In this document: in pieces, positions 9,623 through 20,298 of the stretch
Layout of the letters: every line of letters starts with the position of its first letter
How positions within the stretch are numbered: the first letter of the stretch is position 1
Assembly: GCF_014237875.1 (NCBI RefSeq)
Contig: NZ_JACJVJ010000001.1
Coordinates: 1,414,501-1,478,500 of the forward strand
DNA: 64,000 nt
Direction: 5' to 3'
Source: Parasphingopyxis marina
GTDB lineage: Bacteria; Pseudomonadota; Alphaproteobacteria; Sphingomonadales; Sphingomonadaceae
The notes under the pieces: generated by a model
What the model was told of the DNA's origin: nothing
The model's input: the letters and a program-made list of their open reading frames with translations, nothing else
The model's database searches: none
Program-made: the position numbers and the translations under genes

Positions 9623-9682
9623 CCGGGCCGGGCAATCACGCGCGACATTTTCTTGCGCGCGCGACAGTGCTAGGGCGCAGCG

Positions 9683-10828
9683 ATGGAAAATCAATTCGAC
9701 CTGACCGATGAGCAGCGCGCGATCCAGGATATGGCGCAGAAGTTCACCGCCGACGAGATCACGCCGTTCGCTGCGGAGTGGGACGAGAAGCATATCTATC
9801 CCCGCGAGGTCGTCTCCAAGGCCGCCGAGCTCGGCTTCGGATCGATCTATGTGTCCGAGGAATCGGGCGGGATCGGCTCCGGGCGGCTCGAATCCGCGAT
9901 CATCATTGAAGCCATGGCCTATGGCTGCCCGGCGACCAGCGCCTTCATCTCGATCCACAATATGGCGAGCTGGATGATCGACCGGTTCGGCGGCGACGCG
10001 GTGAAGGAGAAATATCTGCCCACCCTCGTCACCTGCGAAACGGTGGCGAGCTATTGCCTGACCGAACCGGGATCGGGTTCGGACGCCGCCGCGCTCAGGA
10101 CGAAAGCCGAGCGGGTCGGCGACCATTATATCGTTTCCGGCTCGAAGGCCTTTATCTCGGGCGGCGGCGTCAACGATGTCTATGTCACCATGGTGCGCAC
10201 GGGCGAGGATGGGCCCAAGGGCATTTCCTGCCTGGTGATCGAGAAGGATATGGCGGGCGTTTCTTTCGGCGCGCCGGAGAAGAAGCTCGGCTGGCACGCC
10301 CAGCCGACCGCGCAGGTCAATTTCGATTCTGTGCGCGTCCCTGTGGAAAACCGTGTGGGCGACGAGGGCGAGGGCTTTCGCATTGCGATGATGGGGCTCG
10401 ACGGCGGGCGTCTCAATATCGGCGCGTGCAGCCTTGGCGGTGCCCAACGTTGTCTCGACGAGGCGGTGAGCTACACCAAGGAGCGGCAGCAATTCGGCAA
10501 GGCGATTGCCGATTTCCAGAACACCCAGTTCATGCTCGCCGATATGGAAACCGATCTTCAGGCCGCGCGGATGCTGCTCTACACGGCGGCGGCGAAAGTC
10601 AGCGCGAACGCGCCGGACAAGACGCGTTTCGCGGCGATGGCCAAGCGGCTGGCGACCGATAGCGGATCGAAGATCGTCAACGACGCGCTGCAGCTGTTCG
10701 GCGGCTATGGCTATTTGCAGGACTATCCGATCGAGCGTTTCTGGCGCGACCTGCGCGTCCATTCGATCCTCGAAGGCACCAACCAGATCATGCGGATGAT
10801 CGTCGCGCGCGATATGCTGCGGCAGTAG
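9683..10828 (+). CDS. Acyl-CoA dehydrogenase, isobutyryl-CoA dehydrogenase type
   Basis: A 381-residue FAD-dependent acyl-CoA dehydrogenase. Motifs include SYCLTEPGSGSDAAAL (about residues 121-136) and YLQDYPIERFWRDLRVHSILEGTNQIMR with the catalytic base Glu in LEGTNQ near residue 366. The segment AFISIHNMASWMID is typical of the isobutyryl-CoA dehydrogenase (ACAD8) branch as I remember it. It would oxidise isobutyryl-CoA to methacrylyl-CoA and feed electrons to ETF. Genomic context (enoyl-CoA hydratase, mmsB, mmsA, HIBYL-CoA hydrolase nearby) supports valine catabolism. Confidence 0.92.
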   Translation: MENQFDLTDEQRAIQDMAQKFTADEITPFAAEWDEKHIYPREVVSKAAELGFGSIYVSEESGGIGSGRLESAIIIEAMAYGCPATSAFISIHNMASWMIDRFGGDAVKEKYLPTLVTCETVASYCLTEPGSGSDAAALRTKAERVGDHYIVSGSKAFISGGGVNDVYVTMVRTGEDGPKGISCLVIEKDMAGVSFGAPEKKLGWHAQPTAQVNFDSVRVPVENRVGDEGEGFRIAMMGLDGGRLNIGACSLGGAQRCLDEAVSYTKERQQFGKAIADFQNTQFMLADMETDLQAARMLLYTAAAKVSANAPDKTRFAAMAKRLATDSGSKIVNDALQLFGGYGYLQDYPIERFWRDLRVHSILEGTNQIMRMIVARDMLRQ

Positions 10829-10854
10829 GCAAAGGCGGAGCGCGCCGTATTTTA

Positions 10855-10951
10855 CGTCATCCTGACGAAAGTCAGGACCCATGAGCGCAAGCGTTTCGGA
10901 TAAGGTCGAAATCGACCAGCCAATGGATGCTGAAACACGTTCAGCATGACG
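10855..10951. repeat. Dispersed palindromic intergenic repeat, copy A
   Basis: Outer ends are CGTCATCCTGA (10855) and TGCTGAAACACGTTCAGCATGACG (ends 10951), which are imperfect inverted copies; the centre contains a second short inverted pair (CCTGACGAAAGTCAGG). Related copies occur at 14614-14704 and 15558-15585. The repeat ends 15 bases before the next start codon and borders its ribosome binding site. Confidence 0.7.
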
Positions 10952-10966
10952 AAGGAAGGAAGCAAG

Positions 10967-11755
10967 ATGTCCGACTACGAAACCATTCTCGTCGAACAGC
11001 GCCCAGAAACGAATGGCGCCGTTACGCTGATCACGCTCAACCGACCGCAGGCGCTGAACGCGCTCAACAACAAGGTGCTGTCCGAGCTGATCGCGGCCTT
11101 TGCCGCTTATGACGCCGATGACAGCCAGCGCTGCGCGGTGCTGACGGGCAGCGAAAAGGCGTTCGCGGCGGGGGCCGACATCAAGGAGATGTCCGATCAG
11201 GGCTTTGCCGACATGTACGGCAACAATCATTTCGGCGGCTGGGACAGGGTCGTTGCGACGCGCAAGCCCTGGATCGCAGCGGTGTCGGGCTATGCGCTGG
11301 GCGGCGGCTGCGAGGTCGCGATGATGGCGGATTTCATCATCGCGGCAGACAGCGCGAAATTCGGCCAGCCCGAGATCAAACTGGGCGTCACGCCCGGCAT
11401 GGGCGGCTCGCAGCGCATGGCGCGCGCGATCGGCAAGGCCAAGACGATGGAGATGTGCCTGACAGGGCGGATGATGGACGCCGAGGAGGCCGAACGTTCG
11501 GGCCTCGTCGCCCGCGTCGTCCCGGCGGCCGATCTTGTCGAGGAAGCGGTGAAGACTGCCGAGACGATCGCCGGCATGGGCCCGCTCGCCGCGCTCGCCG
11601 TCAAGGAAATGGTCGATGCCGCTTTTGAGACGACCCTGACCCAGGGCGTGGCGTTCGAGCGCCGGCTGTTCCACGGCCTGTTCGGATCGGAAGACCAGAA
11701 GGAAGGCATGGCCGCCTTTGTCGAGAAGCGCGAAGCCAAGTGGAAAGGACGCTAG
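10967..11755 (+). CDS. Enoyl-CoA hydratase (short-chain, crotonase family)
   Basis: A 262-residue crotonase with both catalytic glutamates of true hydratases: [13 protein letters not shown] (Glu about residue 117) and [19 protein letters not shown] (Glu about 137). The oxyanion hole is [11 protein letters not shown]. It would hydrate methacrylyl-CoA or crotonyl-CoA type substrates; in this operon methacrylyl-CoA is the natural candidate. The ATG at 10967 is preferred over an upstream in-frame ATG at 10946 because it has the strong RBS GAAGGAAGGAAG and the upstream one lies inside the intergenic repeat. The stop is separated from mmsB by two bases. Confidence 0.93.
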   Translation: MSDYETILVEQRPETNGAVTLITLNRPQALNALNNKVLSELIAAFAAYDADDSQRCAVLTGSEKAFAAGADIKEMSDQGFADMYGNNHFGGWDRVVATRKPWIAAVSGYALGGGCEVAMMADFIIAADSAKFGQPEIKLGVTPGMGGSQRMARAIGKAKTMEMCLTGRMMDAEEAERSGLVARVVPAADLVEEAVKTAETIAGMGPLAALAVKEMVDAAFETTLTQGVAFERRLFHGLFGSEDQKEGMAAFVEKREAKWKGR

Positions 11756-11757
11756 AC

Positions 11758-12648
11758 ATGACAACCATAGCCTTTATCGGCCTCGGCAATATGGGCGGCG
11801 GCATGGCCGCGAACCTGGCCAAGGCGGGACATGATGTCGCCGCCTTCGATATTTCCCAGGCTGCGCTGGAAACCGCCGTCGGCAATGGCTGCCGTGCGGC
11901 GGAATCGGGCGCGGACGCGGTGAAGGGCGCCGAGGCGGTCGTCACGATGCTGCCCGCGGGCAAGCACGTCAAAGCCGTCTATACCGACGATGTGTTCGAC
12001 AATGCGGAGCCGGGAACCCTGCTGCTCGATTGCTCGACGATCGACGTCGATACCGCGCGCGAGGTGGCCGAAGAGGCCGGGACCAAGGGCTTCCTGATGG
12101 TCGATGCGCCTGTATCGGGCGGCATCGCGGCGGCCAATGGCGGCACGCTTACCTTCATGGTCGGCGGGCCGGACAACGCCTTTGCGCGCGCCGAACCGAT
12201 CCTCGAGGCGATGGGCAAGGCGGTGATCCATGCCGGCGAATCCGGCGCAGGGCAGGCGGCGAAAATTTGCAACAACATGCTGCTCGGCGCGACGATGATC
12301 GCGACCTGCGAGACCTTCAACCTCGCCCGGCGGCTCGGCCTCGATCTCCAGACCTTTTACGATATTTCGAGCAAGGCTTCGGGCCAGAGCTGGTCGATGA
12401 CGAGCTATTGCCCGGTGCCCGGCATCGGCCCGCAAAGCCCGGCGGACAATGATTATGAAGGCGGGTTCGCGGCGCCGCTGATGCTCAAGGATTTGAAGCT
12501 CGCGATGGAAGCCGCCGACTCGGTCGATGCCCGCACGCCGATGGGCGCCAAGGCCCGCGCGCTCTACGAGCAATATGTCGCCCATGGCGGCGACAAGAAG
12601 GATTTTTCCGGGATCATCGCCTTCCTTGAACATGGCGAGTCCCGTTGA
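11758..12648 (+). CDS. mmsB: 3-hydroxyisobutyrate dehydrogenase
   Basis: A 296-residue beta-hydroxyacid dehydrogenase. The NAD-binding motif [15 protein letters not shown] is at residues 5-19, the substrate signature [16 protein letters not shown] at about 118-133, and the catalytic Lys region [12 protein letters not shown] at about 163-174. It oxidises 3-hydroxyisobutyrate to methylmalonate semialdehyde, the substrate of MmsA. The ATG at 11758 gives the canonical [10 protein letters not shown] start and lies 2 bases after the hydratase stop; an upstream in-frame ATG at 11740 would overlap the hydratase. It forms one transcription unit with the genes around it. Confidence 0.95.
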   Translation: MTTIAFIGLGNMGGGMAANLAKAGHDVAAFDISQAALETAVGNGCRAAESGADAVKGAEAVVTMLPAGKHVKAVYTDDVFDNAEPGTLLLDCSTIDVDTAREVAEEAGTKGFLMVDAPVSGGIAAANGGTLTFMVGGPDNAFARAEPILEAMGKAVIHAGESGAGQAAKICNNMLLGATMIATCETFNLARRLGLDLQTFYDISSKASGQSWSMTSYCPVPGIGPQSPADNDYEGGFAAPLMLKDLKLAMEAADSVDARTPMGAKARALYEQYVAHGGDKKDFSGIIAFLEHGESR

Positions 12649-12697
12649 CAATCGTGCCTTTCCTCCCGTTTACGGAAGGGGAAACAAGGGGATAATG

Positions 12698-14224
12698 ATG
12701 CAGCAAGCACTCGACGAACTCGAACGGCGGCGCGACCAGGCGCGGATGGGCGGCGGCCGGAAGCGGATCGACGCGCAGCACGCCAAGGGCAAGCTCACGG
12801 CGCGCGAGCGGCTCGAAGTCCTGTTCGACGAAGGCTCGTTCGAAGAATATGACATGTTCGTCGAGCATAATTGCACCGATTTCGGGATGGAAGAGCAGGT
12901 CGTTTCCGGCGACGGCGTCGTCACCGGATCGGGCACGATCAACGGCCGCCTCGTCTTCGCCTATAGCCAGGATTTCACGGTGTTCGGCGGCTCGCTCAGC
13001 GAGCGCCATGCCGAGAAGATCTGCAAAGTGATGGATATGGCGCTGAAGGTCGGCGCGCCGGTGATCGGGCTCAACGACAGTGGCGGCGCGCGCATCCAGG
13101 AAGGCGTGGCGAGCCTCGGCGGCTATGCCGAAGTTTTCCAGCGCAACGTGCTCGCATCCGGCGTCGTGCCGCAGCTTTCGATGATCATGGGCCCGTGCGC
13201 GGGCGGGGCGGTCTATTCCCCGGCGATGACCGACTTCATCTTCATGGTGAAGGATTCGAGTTACATGTTCGTCACCGGGCCGGACGTGGTGAAGACCGTG
13301 ACCAACGAGGTGGTGACGCAGGAGGAGCTGGGCGGCGCGATCACCCACACCACCAAATCCGGCGTCGCCGATGTCGCCTTCGAGAACGATATCGAGGCGC
13401 TGATGGCGGCGCGCGATTTCATCGATTACCTGCCCGCATCGAACCGCGAAGAGGTGCCCGAGCGCCCGACGGCCGACGCCTGGGACCGCGAGGAGCCGGG
13501 GCTCGACCAGCTGGTCCCGGCCTCGTCCAACCAGCCCTATGACATGCACGAGCTGATCCGGAAGACGGTGGACGAGGGCGAATTTTTCGAGCTCCAGCCC
13601 GCGCACGCCGCGAACATTATCATCGGCTTCGGCCGGATCGAAGGCCGCACCGTCGGCATCGTCGCCAACCAGCCGATGGTGCTGGCCGGCTGCCTCGATA
13701 TCGCGGCGAGCAAGAAGGCCGGGCGCTTCGTGCGCTTCTGCGACGCTTTCGAGATCCCGATCGTGACCTTTGTCGACGTGCCGGGCTTCCTCCCCGGCGT
13801 CGGGCAGGAGCATAACGGCATCATCAAGAATGGCGCGAAACTGCTCTTCGCCTATGCCGAGGCGACGGTGCCGAAGATTACGGTGATCACGCGCAAGGCC
13901 TATGGCGGCGCGTACGACGTTATGGCTTCCAAGCATTTGCGCGGCGATCTGAACTATGCCTGGCCGACCGCCGAGATCGCGGTGATGGGCGCTAAGGGCG
14001 CGGTCGAGATCATCTTCCGCGGCCTCAGCGAAGCGGACATCGCCGAAAAGACGAAGGAATATGAAGACCGCTTCGCCAATCCCTTCGTCGCGGCGAGCAA
14101 GGGCTTTATCGACGAGGTCATCATGCCGCATTCGACGCGGCGGCGGATCGCGCTCGGGCTACGCAAGCTGCGGAACAAGCAGCTCGACAATCCCTGGAAG
14201 AAGCATGACAATATTCCACTTTAA
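12698..14224 (+). CDS. pccB: Propionyl-CoA carboxylase beta subunit (carboxyltransferase)
   Basis: A 508-residue carboxyltransferase of the acyl-CoA carboxylase beta family. Visible are [19 protein letters not shown] (about residues 126-144), [40 protein letters not shown] and [12 protein letters not shown]; the Asp-rich VPGFLPG region binds the biotin/acyl-CoA. Length and motifs fit propionyl-CoA carboxylase, which makes methylmalonyl-CoA together with PccA at 20.3 kb. The start is ATG 12698; an adjacent ATG at 12695 is possible, but the RBS (AAGGGG, 12686-12691) is better spaced for 12698. The last 20 bases overlap the next ORF. Confidence 0.95.
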   Translation: MQQALDELERRRDQARMGGGRKRIDAQHAKGKLTARERLEVLFDEGSFEEYDMFVEHNCTDFGMEEQVVSGDGVVTGSGTINGRLVFAYSQDFTVFGGSLSERHAEKICKVMDMALKVGAPVIGLNDSGGARIQEGVASLGGYAEVFQRNVLASGVVPQLSMIMGPCAGGAVYSPAMTDFIFMVKDSSYMFVTGPDVVKTVTNEVVTQEELGGAITHTTKSGVADVAFENDIEALMAARDFIDYLPASNREEVPERPTADAWDREEPGLDQLVPASSNQPYDMHELIRKTVDEGEFFELQPAHAANIIIGFGRIEGRTVGIVANQPMVLAGCLDIAASKKAGRFVRFCDAFEIPIVTFVDVPGFLPGVGQEHNGIIKNGAKLLFAYAEATVPKITVITRKAYGGAYDVMASKHLRGDLNYAWPTAEIAVMGAKGAVEIIFRGLSEADIAEKTKEYEDRFANPFVAASKGFIDEVIMPHSTRRRIALGLRKLRNKQLDNPWKKHDNIPL

Positions 14225-14582
14225 TATCTTACGATGGATAGTTGCGGTGCTCGCCGTCGTGGTTATTATTGGAGCTGTTCGCATAATTTGGAAAATGGAA
14301 GACGGTCTGTCTGACCGACGGCAATTTCTGGAAACTGCTCGCCTCTATCTGTCCTGTGAACGGCTTCCGCCTGACGATGTGCTCGCTCGTCTCTATGCTT
14401 TTTCGGTCCTTCATCAGGACGGGCAGCGCATAGTACCTTCGTTGAATTGGCAATTGAATTATTGGGCATACACAAACTACTATCATTTGCGCTTGTCGCA
14501 TGAAGAATTGGCTGAAGGTTACTTGCGCACGCCATCGCGAAGAGAGCCAAATTGCGTTGTGATCGGCGGAAACCACGCATGA
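14205..14582 (+). CDS. Small membrane-anchored protein of unknown function, atypically AT-rich
   Basis: A 125-residue ORF that starts inside the end of pccB (ATG 14205; pccB stops at 14224). Residues 8-28 ([21 protein letters not shown]) form one N-terminal membrane anchor; the rest is hydrophilic, with Cys at about 50 and 118. No family is recognised. Base use differs from the neighbours: I counted 28/60 and 25/60 G+C on lines 14281 and 14461 against 41/60 on a pccB line (13081), and rare codons TTA, ATA and CGA occur early. This suggests transfer or relaxed constraint. An antisense ORF in the same place is less likely because it has no recognisable features. Confidence 0.5.
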   Translation: MTIFHFNILRWIVAVLAVVVIIGAVRIIWKMEDGLSDRRQFLETARLYLSCERLPPDDVLARLYAFSVLHQDGQRIVPSLNWQLNYWAYTNYYHLRLSHEELAEGYLRTPSRREPNCVVIGGNHA

Positions 14583-14613
14583 CAAATTTTCGTTGTCACA
14601 TCCTAAGCCAACC

Positions 14614-14704
14614 CGTCACCCTGAACTTGTTTCAGGGTTCACCGCTCAATCTGCGATGTCCATGCCGGTAGATGAGTGGATGCTGAAACAAGTTCAGCAT
14701 GACG
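14614..14704. repeat. Dispersed palindromic intergenic repeat, copy B
   Basis: Starts CGTCACCCTGAACTTGTTTCAGGG and ends TGCTGAAACAAGTTCAGCATGACG. The ends are inverted relatives of each other and each also contains its own small inverted repeat (CTGAACTTGTTTCAG; CTGAAACAAGTTCAG). It is the longest and best conserved of three copies in the window and lies directly before the mce remnant. Confidence 0.75.
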
Positions 14705-14721
14705 GAAATGGGGAAGCGTAA

Positions 14722-14757
14722 ATGAAACTCGGACGGACGAACCATGTCGGCGTCGCA
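14722..14757 (+). pseudogene. 5' remnant (first 12 codons) of a methylmalonyl-CoA epimerase gene
   Basis: Codons 14722-14757 read MKLGRTNHVGVA; the intact mce gene at 15118 begins MKLGRMNHVGVA. The 36 bases match at 31 positions, and four of the five differences are silent third-position changes. The remnant keeps a well-placed ribosome binding site (GGGGAAG, 14710-14716, 5 bases before the ATG), whereas the intact gene has only GGAG 13 bases upstream. After codon 12 similarity is lost and the frame runs to a TAG at 14860. This looks like the start of an older mce copy cut off by insertion or recombination. Confidence 0.65.
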
Positions 14758-15117
14758 ATGACGGTGATATGGCAACAGCCATCAAGGCTGTTCGCCGCGA
14801 ACCTCGCAAACTCCACGAGCCCCGCGCATTTCCTCTGTCCTACAGCACCGGCGGCCTGCTAGGGTCGGCGACGCGTGCGTTGGCGGGTATCCGCGCCTGG
14901 GTTTTCGGAGCTGATAGGCGGGCATATGAAAGGTCACATACCGGGCCCGCCGGGTTGGCCGTATTTGGCTGTTTTCCACAAGGTCCGGGCTAAAGTCACA
15001 GGGAAAAAATTCGGGCTTCCGTGTCAACTTCGGGGTCGCCCGGCGAGGATGAATTGAAGAATGACCGACGCCTCCCTTGGTCTCATTGGTACTGATTGCT
15101 GGAGTTGAATTTCCGCT
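14758..15117. other. Unassigned 360-base stretch between mce remnant and mce
   Basis: No gene is recognised here. Visible features are a perfect hairpin AACAGCC-ATCAA-GGCTGTT at 14774-14792 and GC-rich short repeats around 14940-14960. Several short ORFs exist on both strands (for example a 60-codon one at 14875-15057 and an 81-codon one on the minus strand at 14782-15027), but none has a convincing RBS, domain or codon pattern. It may be part of an inserted or degraded element; no transposase fragment or clear terminal inverted repeats are seen. Confidence 0.4.
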
Positions 15118-15549
15118 ATGAAACTAGGCCGTATGAACCATGTCGGCGTCGCGACGCCCGATCTCGACGCCTCGATCGCCTTCTATCGCGACGTGATGGG
15201 CGCGACCGATATTACCGAGCCGTTCGTGCTCGAAAGCCAGAAGGTGCGCGTCTGCTTCGTCAACACGCCGGGCGAGGGCGGTGCCGCCGGTACGCAGGTC
15301 GAGCTGCTCCAGCCGACGGAGCCCGACAGCGCCGTCGGCAAATGGCTCGAGAAGAACCCGGTCGGCGGCCAGCATCATCTTTGCTTCGAGGTGCCCGATA
15401 TCCACGCCGCCAAGGCCGCGTTCGAAGCGCAGGGCAAGCGCGTGCTCGGCGAGCCGCGGATCGGCGCGCACGGCACCTTGATCTTCTTCGTCCACCCCAA
15501 GGATATGGGCGGGGTTCTTACCGAGATCATGGAAACGCCGAAGCACTGA
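15118..15549 (+). CDS. mce: Methylmalonyl-CoA epimerase (VOC superfamily)
   Basis: A 143-residue vicinal-oxygen-chelate protein with the epimerase pattern: NHVGVATPDLDASIAFYRD (metal His at residue 7), QVELLQPTEPDSAVGKWLEKN in the middle, and GGQHHLCFEVPD with the second metal His, then a C-terminal Glu in LTEIMET. It interconverts the (2S) and (2R) forms of methylmalonyl-CoA between propionyl-CoA carboxylase and the mutase, both encoded nearby. The start is fixed by homology with the upstream remnant and the usual MKLGR beginning; its RBS is poor (GGAG 13 bases upstream). Confidence 0.94.
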   Translation: MKLGRMNHVGVATPDLDASIAFYRDVMGATDITEPFVLESQKVRVCFVNTPGEGGAAGTQVELLQPTEPDSAVGKWLEKNPVGGQHHLCFEVPDIHAAKAAFEAQGKRVLGEPRIGAHGTLIFFVHPKDMGGVLTEIMETPKH

Positions 15550-15557
15550 CGGCCGTT

Positions 15558-15585
15558 CGTCATCCTGAACTTGATTCAGGATCCA
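15558..15585. repeat. Dispersed palindromic intergenic repeat, partial copy C
   Basis: CGTCATCCTGAACTTGATTCAGGATCC follows the mce stop by 8 bases. It corresponds to the left half of copies A and B; the right half is missing. CTGAACTTGATTCAG is itself a short hairpin. Confidence 0.65.
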
Positions 15586-15654
15586 TTGGCGCCCCGTTTC
15601 CGGAAATTCCTCGACGGAGAAGGCCCCTTGCATAACCCCCGCCGCTCCGGCAGG

Positions 15655-15671
15655 TTGACGTTAACGGAAAG
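15655..15671. promoter_or_regulatory. Possible operator TTGACGTTAACGGAAAG before crotonase gene
   Basis: The 17 bases contain the palindrome GTTAAC inside ACGTTAACGG and lie 24 bases before the next start. From memory this resembles sites proposed for MerR-type LiuR regulators of branched-chain catabolism, but I am not certain of that consensus. TTGACG alone could instead be a -35 element. Confidence 0.2.
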
Positions 15672-15694
15672 TAACAACGACTCAGGAGCGGATC

Positions 15695-16495
15695 ATGGCG
15701 GGCTACGAGACCATCCTTCTCGACATCGCGGACGATATCGCGATCATCACCCTCAATCGCCCGGAACGGCTGAACGCCGCGCCGATAGAAATGGCGGACG
15801 AAATCGTCACCGCGCTCGATGAGGCGCTGGATGCCGGCGCGCGCGCGGTGCTGATGACGGGGGCGGGGCGCGCTTTCTGCTCGGGCGCCGATCTGGCCGG
15901 GGGTCGCGACCGGACATCAGGCGTCGGCGGCGGTGGCGATCGCGCAAAGGCCTCGCTCGAAAATCACTATAACCCGATGATGAAAAAGCTCGCCGAACTG
16001 CCGGTGCCGCTGGTGACCGCGGTCAACGGCCCGGCGGCGGGCATCGGCTGCTCGATGGCGCTGGCCGGCGATTTCGTGCTGGTCGGCGAATCCGGTTATT
16101 TCCTGCAGGCCTTCGTCAATATCGGCCTGGTGCCGGACGGCGGCGCAAGCTGGACCTTGCCGCGCCTGATCGGCAAGGCCCGCGCTTTCGAGATGATGAT
16201 GCTCGGCGAGAAGATCCCGGCCGCGAAGGCCGCCGATTGGGGCATGGTCTACAAGGTCGTGGAGGACGGCGCGCTGATGGACGAAGCGCGCGCGCTTGCC
16301 GCGAAGCTCGCCAAGGGGCCGACGCTTGCCCTGGGCCTGATGCGGCGCACGGCGGCGGAGAATCTCGACCGCGATTTCGGCGCGGCGCTCGATGCCGAAG
16401 CCAACGCCCAGCGCGAAGCCGGCAACAGCCAGGACGCGGTGATCGGCGCGGTGGCCTTCCTGAAAAAGGAAAAGGCGGTTTTCACTGGCAAATAG
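15695..16495 (+). CDS. Crotonase family protein, PaaG-like isomerase signature
   Basis: A 266-residue crotonase. The first hydratase Glu is not present (NGPAAGIGCSMALAGDF), and the later loop reads NIGLVPDGGASWTLPRLIGKARA with Asp at the position used by PaaG-type 1,2-epoxyphenylacetyl-CoA isomerases (family knowledge). A Gly-rich insertion (GVGGGGD) follows the oxyanion loop CSGADLAGG. I infer an isomerase-like crotonase; the true substrate is unknown and the gene is often simply named enoyl-CoA hydratase. It starts MAGYETIL after the RBS AGGAGC and precedes the mutase by 75 bases. Confidence 0.88.
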   Translation: MAGYETILLDIADDIAIITLNRPERLNAAPIEMADEIVTALDEALDAGARAVLMTGAGRAFCSGADLAGGRDRTSGVGGGGDRAKASLENHYNPMMKKLAELPVPLVTAVNGPAAGIGCSMALAGDFVLVGESGYFLQAFVNIGLVPDGGASWTLPRLIGKARAFEMMMLGEKIPAAKAADWGMVYKVVEDGALMDEARALAAKLAKGPTLALGLMRRTAAENLDRDFGAALDAEANAQREAGNSQDAVIGAVAFLKKEKAVFTGK

Positions 16496-16570
16496 GCGGT
16501 TTTTCGCTTCTCGATTGTCGGTATCACTGCCCTTCGACAAGCAGGGTGCAGGCGGTTATTGAAGCGGGAT

Positions 16571-18702
<2,132 letters not shown>

Positions 18703-18706
<4 letters not shown>

Positions 18707-19707
18707 CCGAAATCCGTACCGACTGGACCCGCGAGGAGATCGCGACGCTCTTCGATTTGCCGTTCCACGAGTTGATGTGGCGCGCGCAGACCGTTCACCG
18801 CGAGAACCATGCGGCGGGCGAGGTGCAGCTGTGCACGCTCCTTTCCATCAAGACCGGCGGCTGCCCCGAGGATTGCGGCTATTGCTCACAGTCCAAGCAC
18901 GCCGATAGCGGCGTCAAGGCGACCAAGCTGATGGATGTGCGGCAGGTGCTGCAATCGGCGGCGCAGGCCAAGGATGCGGGCTCGCAACGCTTCTGCATGG
19001 GCGCGGCCTGGCGCAACCCCAAGGATCGGGACATGCCCGCGATCGTCGAGATCGTGAAGGGCGTGCGGCAGATGGGCATGGAAACCTGCATGACCTTGGG
19101 CATGCTGACGCCCAAACAGGCGGAGATGCTCAGCGATGCGGGCCTCGATTATTATAATCACAATATCGACACCTCGCCCGAACGCTATGAAGAGGTGATC
19201 ACGACGCGGACATTCGCGGAGCGGATCGAGACGCTCGACAATGTCCGCAATGCCGGGATCAATGTCTGCTCGGGCGGGATCGTCGGCATGGGGGAGACGC
19301 GCGAGGATCGCGTCGGCTTCATCCATGCGCTGGCGACTCTGGAGCGCCACCCCGAAAGCGTGCCGGTGAACGCGCTGGTGCCCGTAAAGGGGACCGTGCT
19401 TGGCGATATGCTCCACGACATTCCAGAGGCTCGGATCGACGATCTTGAGTTCGTGCGCACTTGCGCCGCCGCGCGGATCACCATGCCGCGCGCGATGGTG
19501 CGTCTTTCCGCGGGGCGCGAAAGCATGAGCGAGGCCGTGCAGGCCATGTGCTTCATGGCCGGCGCGAACAGCATCTTCACCGGCGACAAGCTGCTGACTA
19601 CCGGCAATCGCGGCGACGATGCCGATGCGGCGCTGTTCGAAAAGCTCGGCCTCGTTCCGCTGGAAGGCGAGGAACCGGCGCGCGCGGACCTGGTGGCGGC
19701 GGAATAG
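18703..19707 (+). CDS. bioB: Biotin synthase
   Basis: A 334-residue radical SAM enzyme. The [4Fe-4S] cysteines are Cys54, Cys58 and Cys61 ([14 protein letters not shown]), followed by the BioB landmarks [37 protein letters not shown], and PVKGT, and the C-terminal [17 protein letters not shown] that supplies [2Fe-2S] environment. It inserts sulfur into dethiobiotin. It overlaps the mutase stop (ATGA) and sits two small genes before pccA, the biotin-carrying subunit, so biotin supply is in the same operon as the biotin user. The other bio genes are not in this window. Confidence 0.97.
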
Positions 19708-19711
19708 GATC

Positions 19712-20107
19712 ATGCTCGGCCCCATCCTTCTCGCCGCGATGCAATTCATACCTAACGCCACCACCTGCGCTGACAGCGGCAACCTGCCGCAGCAAATGAT
19801 GAACGCCTGCGCCGCCTGGGATTTCGAACAGGCCGATGCCGAACTCAACGCAACATGGCCGGTGGTGCTGGACTATGTCCGCACGCATCTGTCCGAAGAG
19901 TTTGCGTGGGACGAACGCCCATCGGGCGAAGAACGGTTGCGCGCCGCGCAGCGCGCCTGGATTACCTTGCGCGACGAGCATTGCGGCGTCTGGGCCTATC
20001 ATATGCGCGGCGGCACCGCGGAGCCGCTGCTCTTCCATGCCTGCAAGACGCGGATGACGCGCGAGCGGATCGAAGAGCTGCGCGCACTGATGATCGAGGA
20101 TCAATGA
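19712..20107 (+). CDS. Small secreted protein, LprI/DUF1311-like
   Basis: A 131-residue protein starting at ATG 19712, 4 bases after the bioB stop. A short hydrophobic N-terminus (MLGPILLAAMQFIP) looks like a signal peptide. The mature part has the Cys-rich and Trp pattern of the lysozyme-inhibitor LprI N-terminal family (DUF1311): MNACAAWDFEQADAELNATW, LRAAQRAWITLRDEHCG, and a late Cys. In other bacteria relatives inhibit lysozyme or have no known role. Its place between bioB and pccA is unexplained. The stop overlaps the next start (ATGATG). Confidence 0.75.
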   Translation: MLGPILLAAMQFIPNATTCADSGNLPQQMMNACAAWDFEQADAELNATWPVVLDYVRTHLSEEFAWDERPSGEERLRAAQRAWITLRDEHCGVWAYHMRGGTAEPLLFHACKTRMTRERIEELRALMIEDQ

Positions 20108-20298
20108 TGGCATATTGGCCTATGATCGCGCGGCATCTGCCGGTCGCCTTGGCCTGCGTATTTGCCGCGCCGGCTCTGGGCGCGGTGCCTGCGGAAACCG
20201 AGACCGCAGCGATGTCACCGTGGACGATGGTCGTAGCTGGCGGTTTTCTGTGGTTTGCCACGTTAATCCTAATCACCAAACTTCCGGACAAGAGCTAG
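20104..20298 (+). CDS. Tiny membrane protein of unknown function
   Basis: A 64-residue ORF beginning MMAYWPM at ATG 20104 (a second ATG at 20107 is equally possible) and overlapping the previous stop. It has a signal-like segment PVALACVFAAPALGA (about residues 14-28) and one further membrane helix MVVAGGFLWFATLILI near the C-terminus, ending KLPDKS. No family is recognised. Its TAG overlaps the GTG start of pccA by one base, so it could act mainly as a translational link, or be a genuine small membrane protein. Reality is supported by the exact overlaps on both sides. Confidence 0.6.
   Translation: MMAYWPMIARHLPVALACVFAAPALGAVPAETETAAMSPWTMVVAGGFLWFATLILITKLPDKS

Noticed and set aside
8177-11764. 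A 1195-codon open frame on the minus strand spanning four plus-strand genes
   Set aside because: It lies antisense to four genes with recognisable domains and is rich in Arg, His, Gly and Ala as expected from the reverse frame of GC-rich codons; it has no domain or RBS.
12614-14131. A 505-codon minus-strand open frame over pccB
   Set aside because: Antisense shadow of a conserved carboxylase gene with no recognisable protein features.
14229-14585. Minus-strand 118-codon ORF opposite the AT-rich gene
   Set aside because: No signal, domain or RBS; the plus-strand ORF has a clear membrane anchor and coupling to pccB.
14769-15057. Short ORFs of 60-81 codons in the gap before mce
   Set aside because: No RBS, no family pattern, and they overlap each other on both strands; treated as unassigned DNA.
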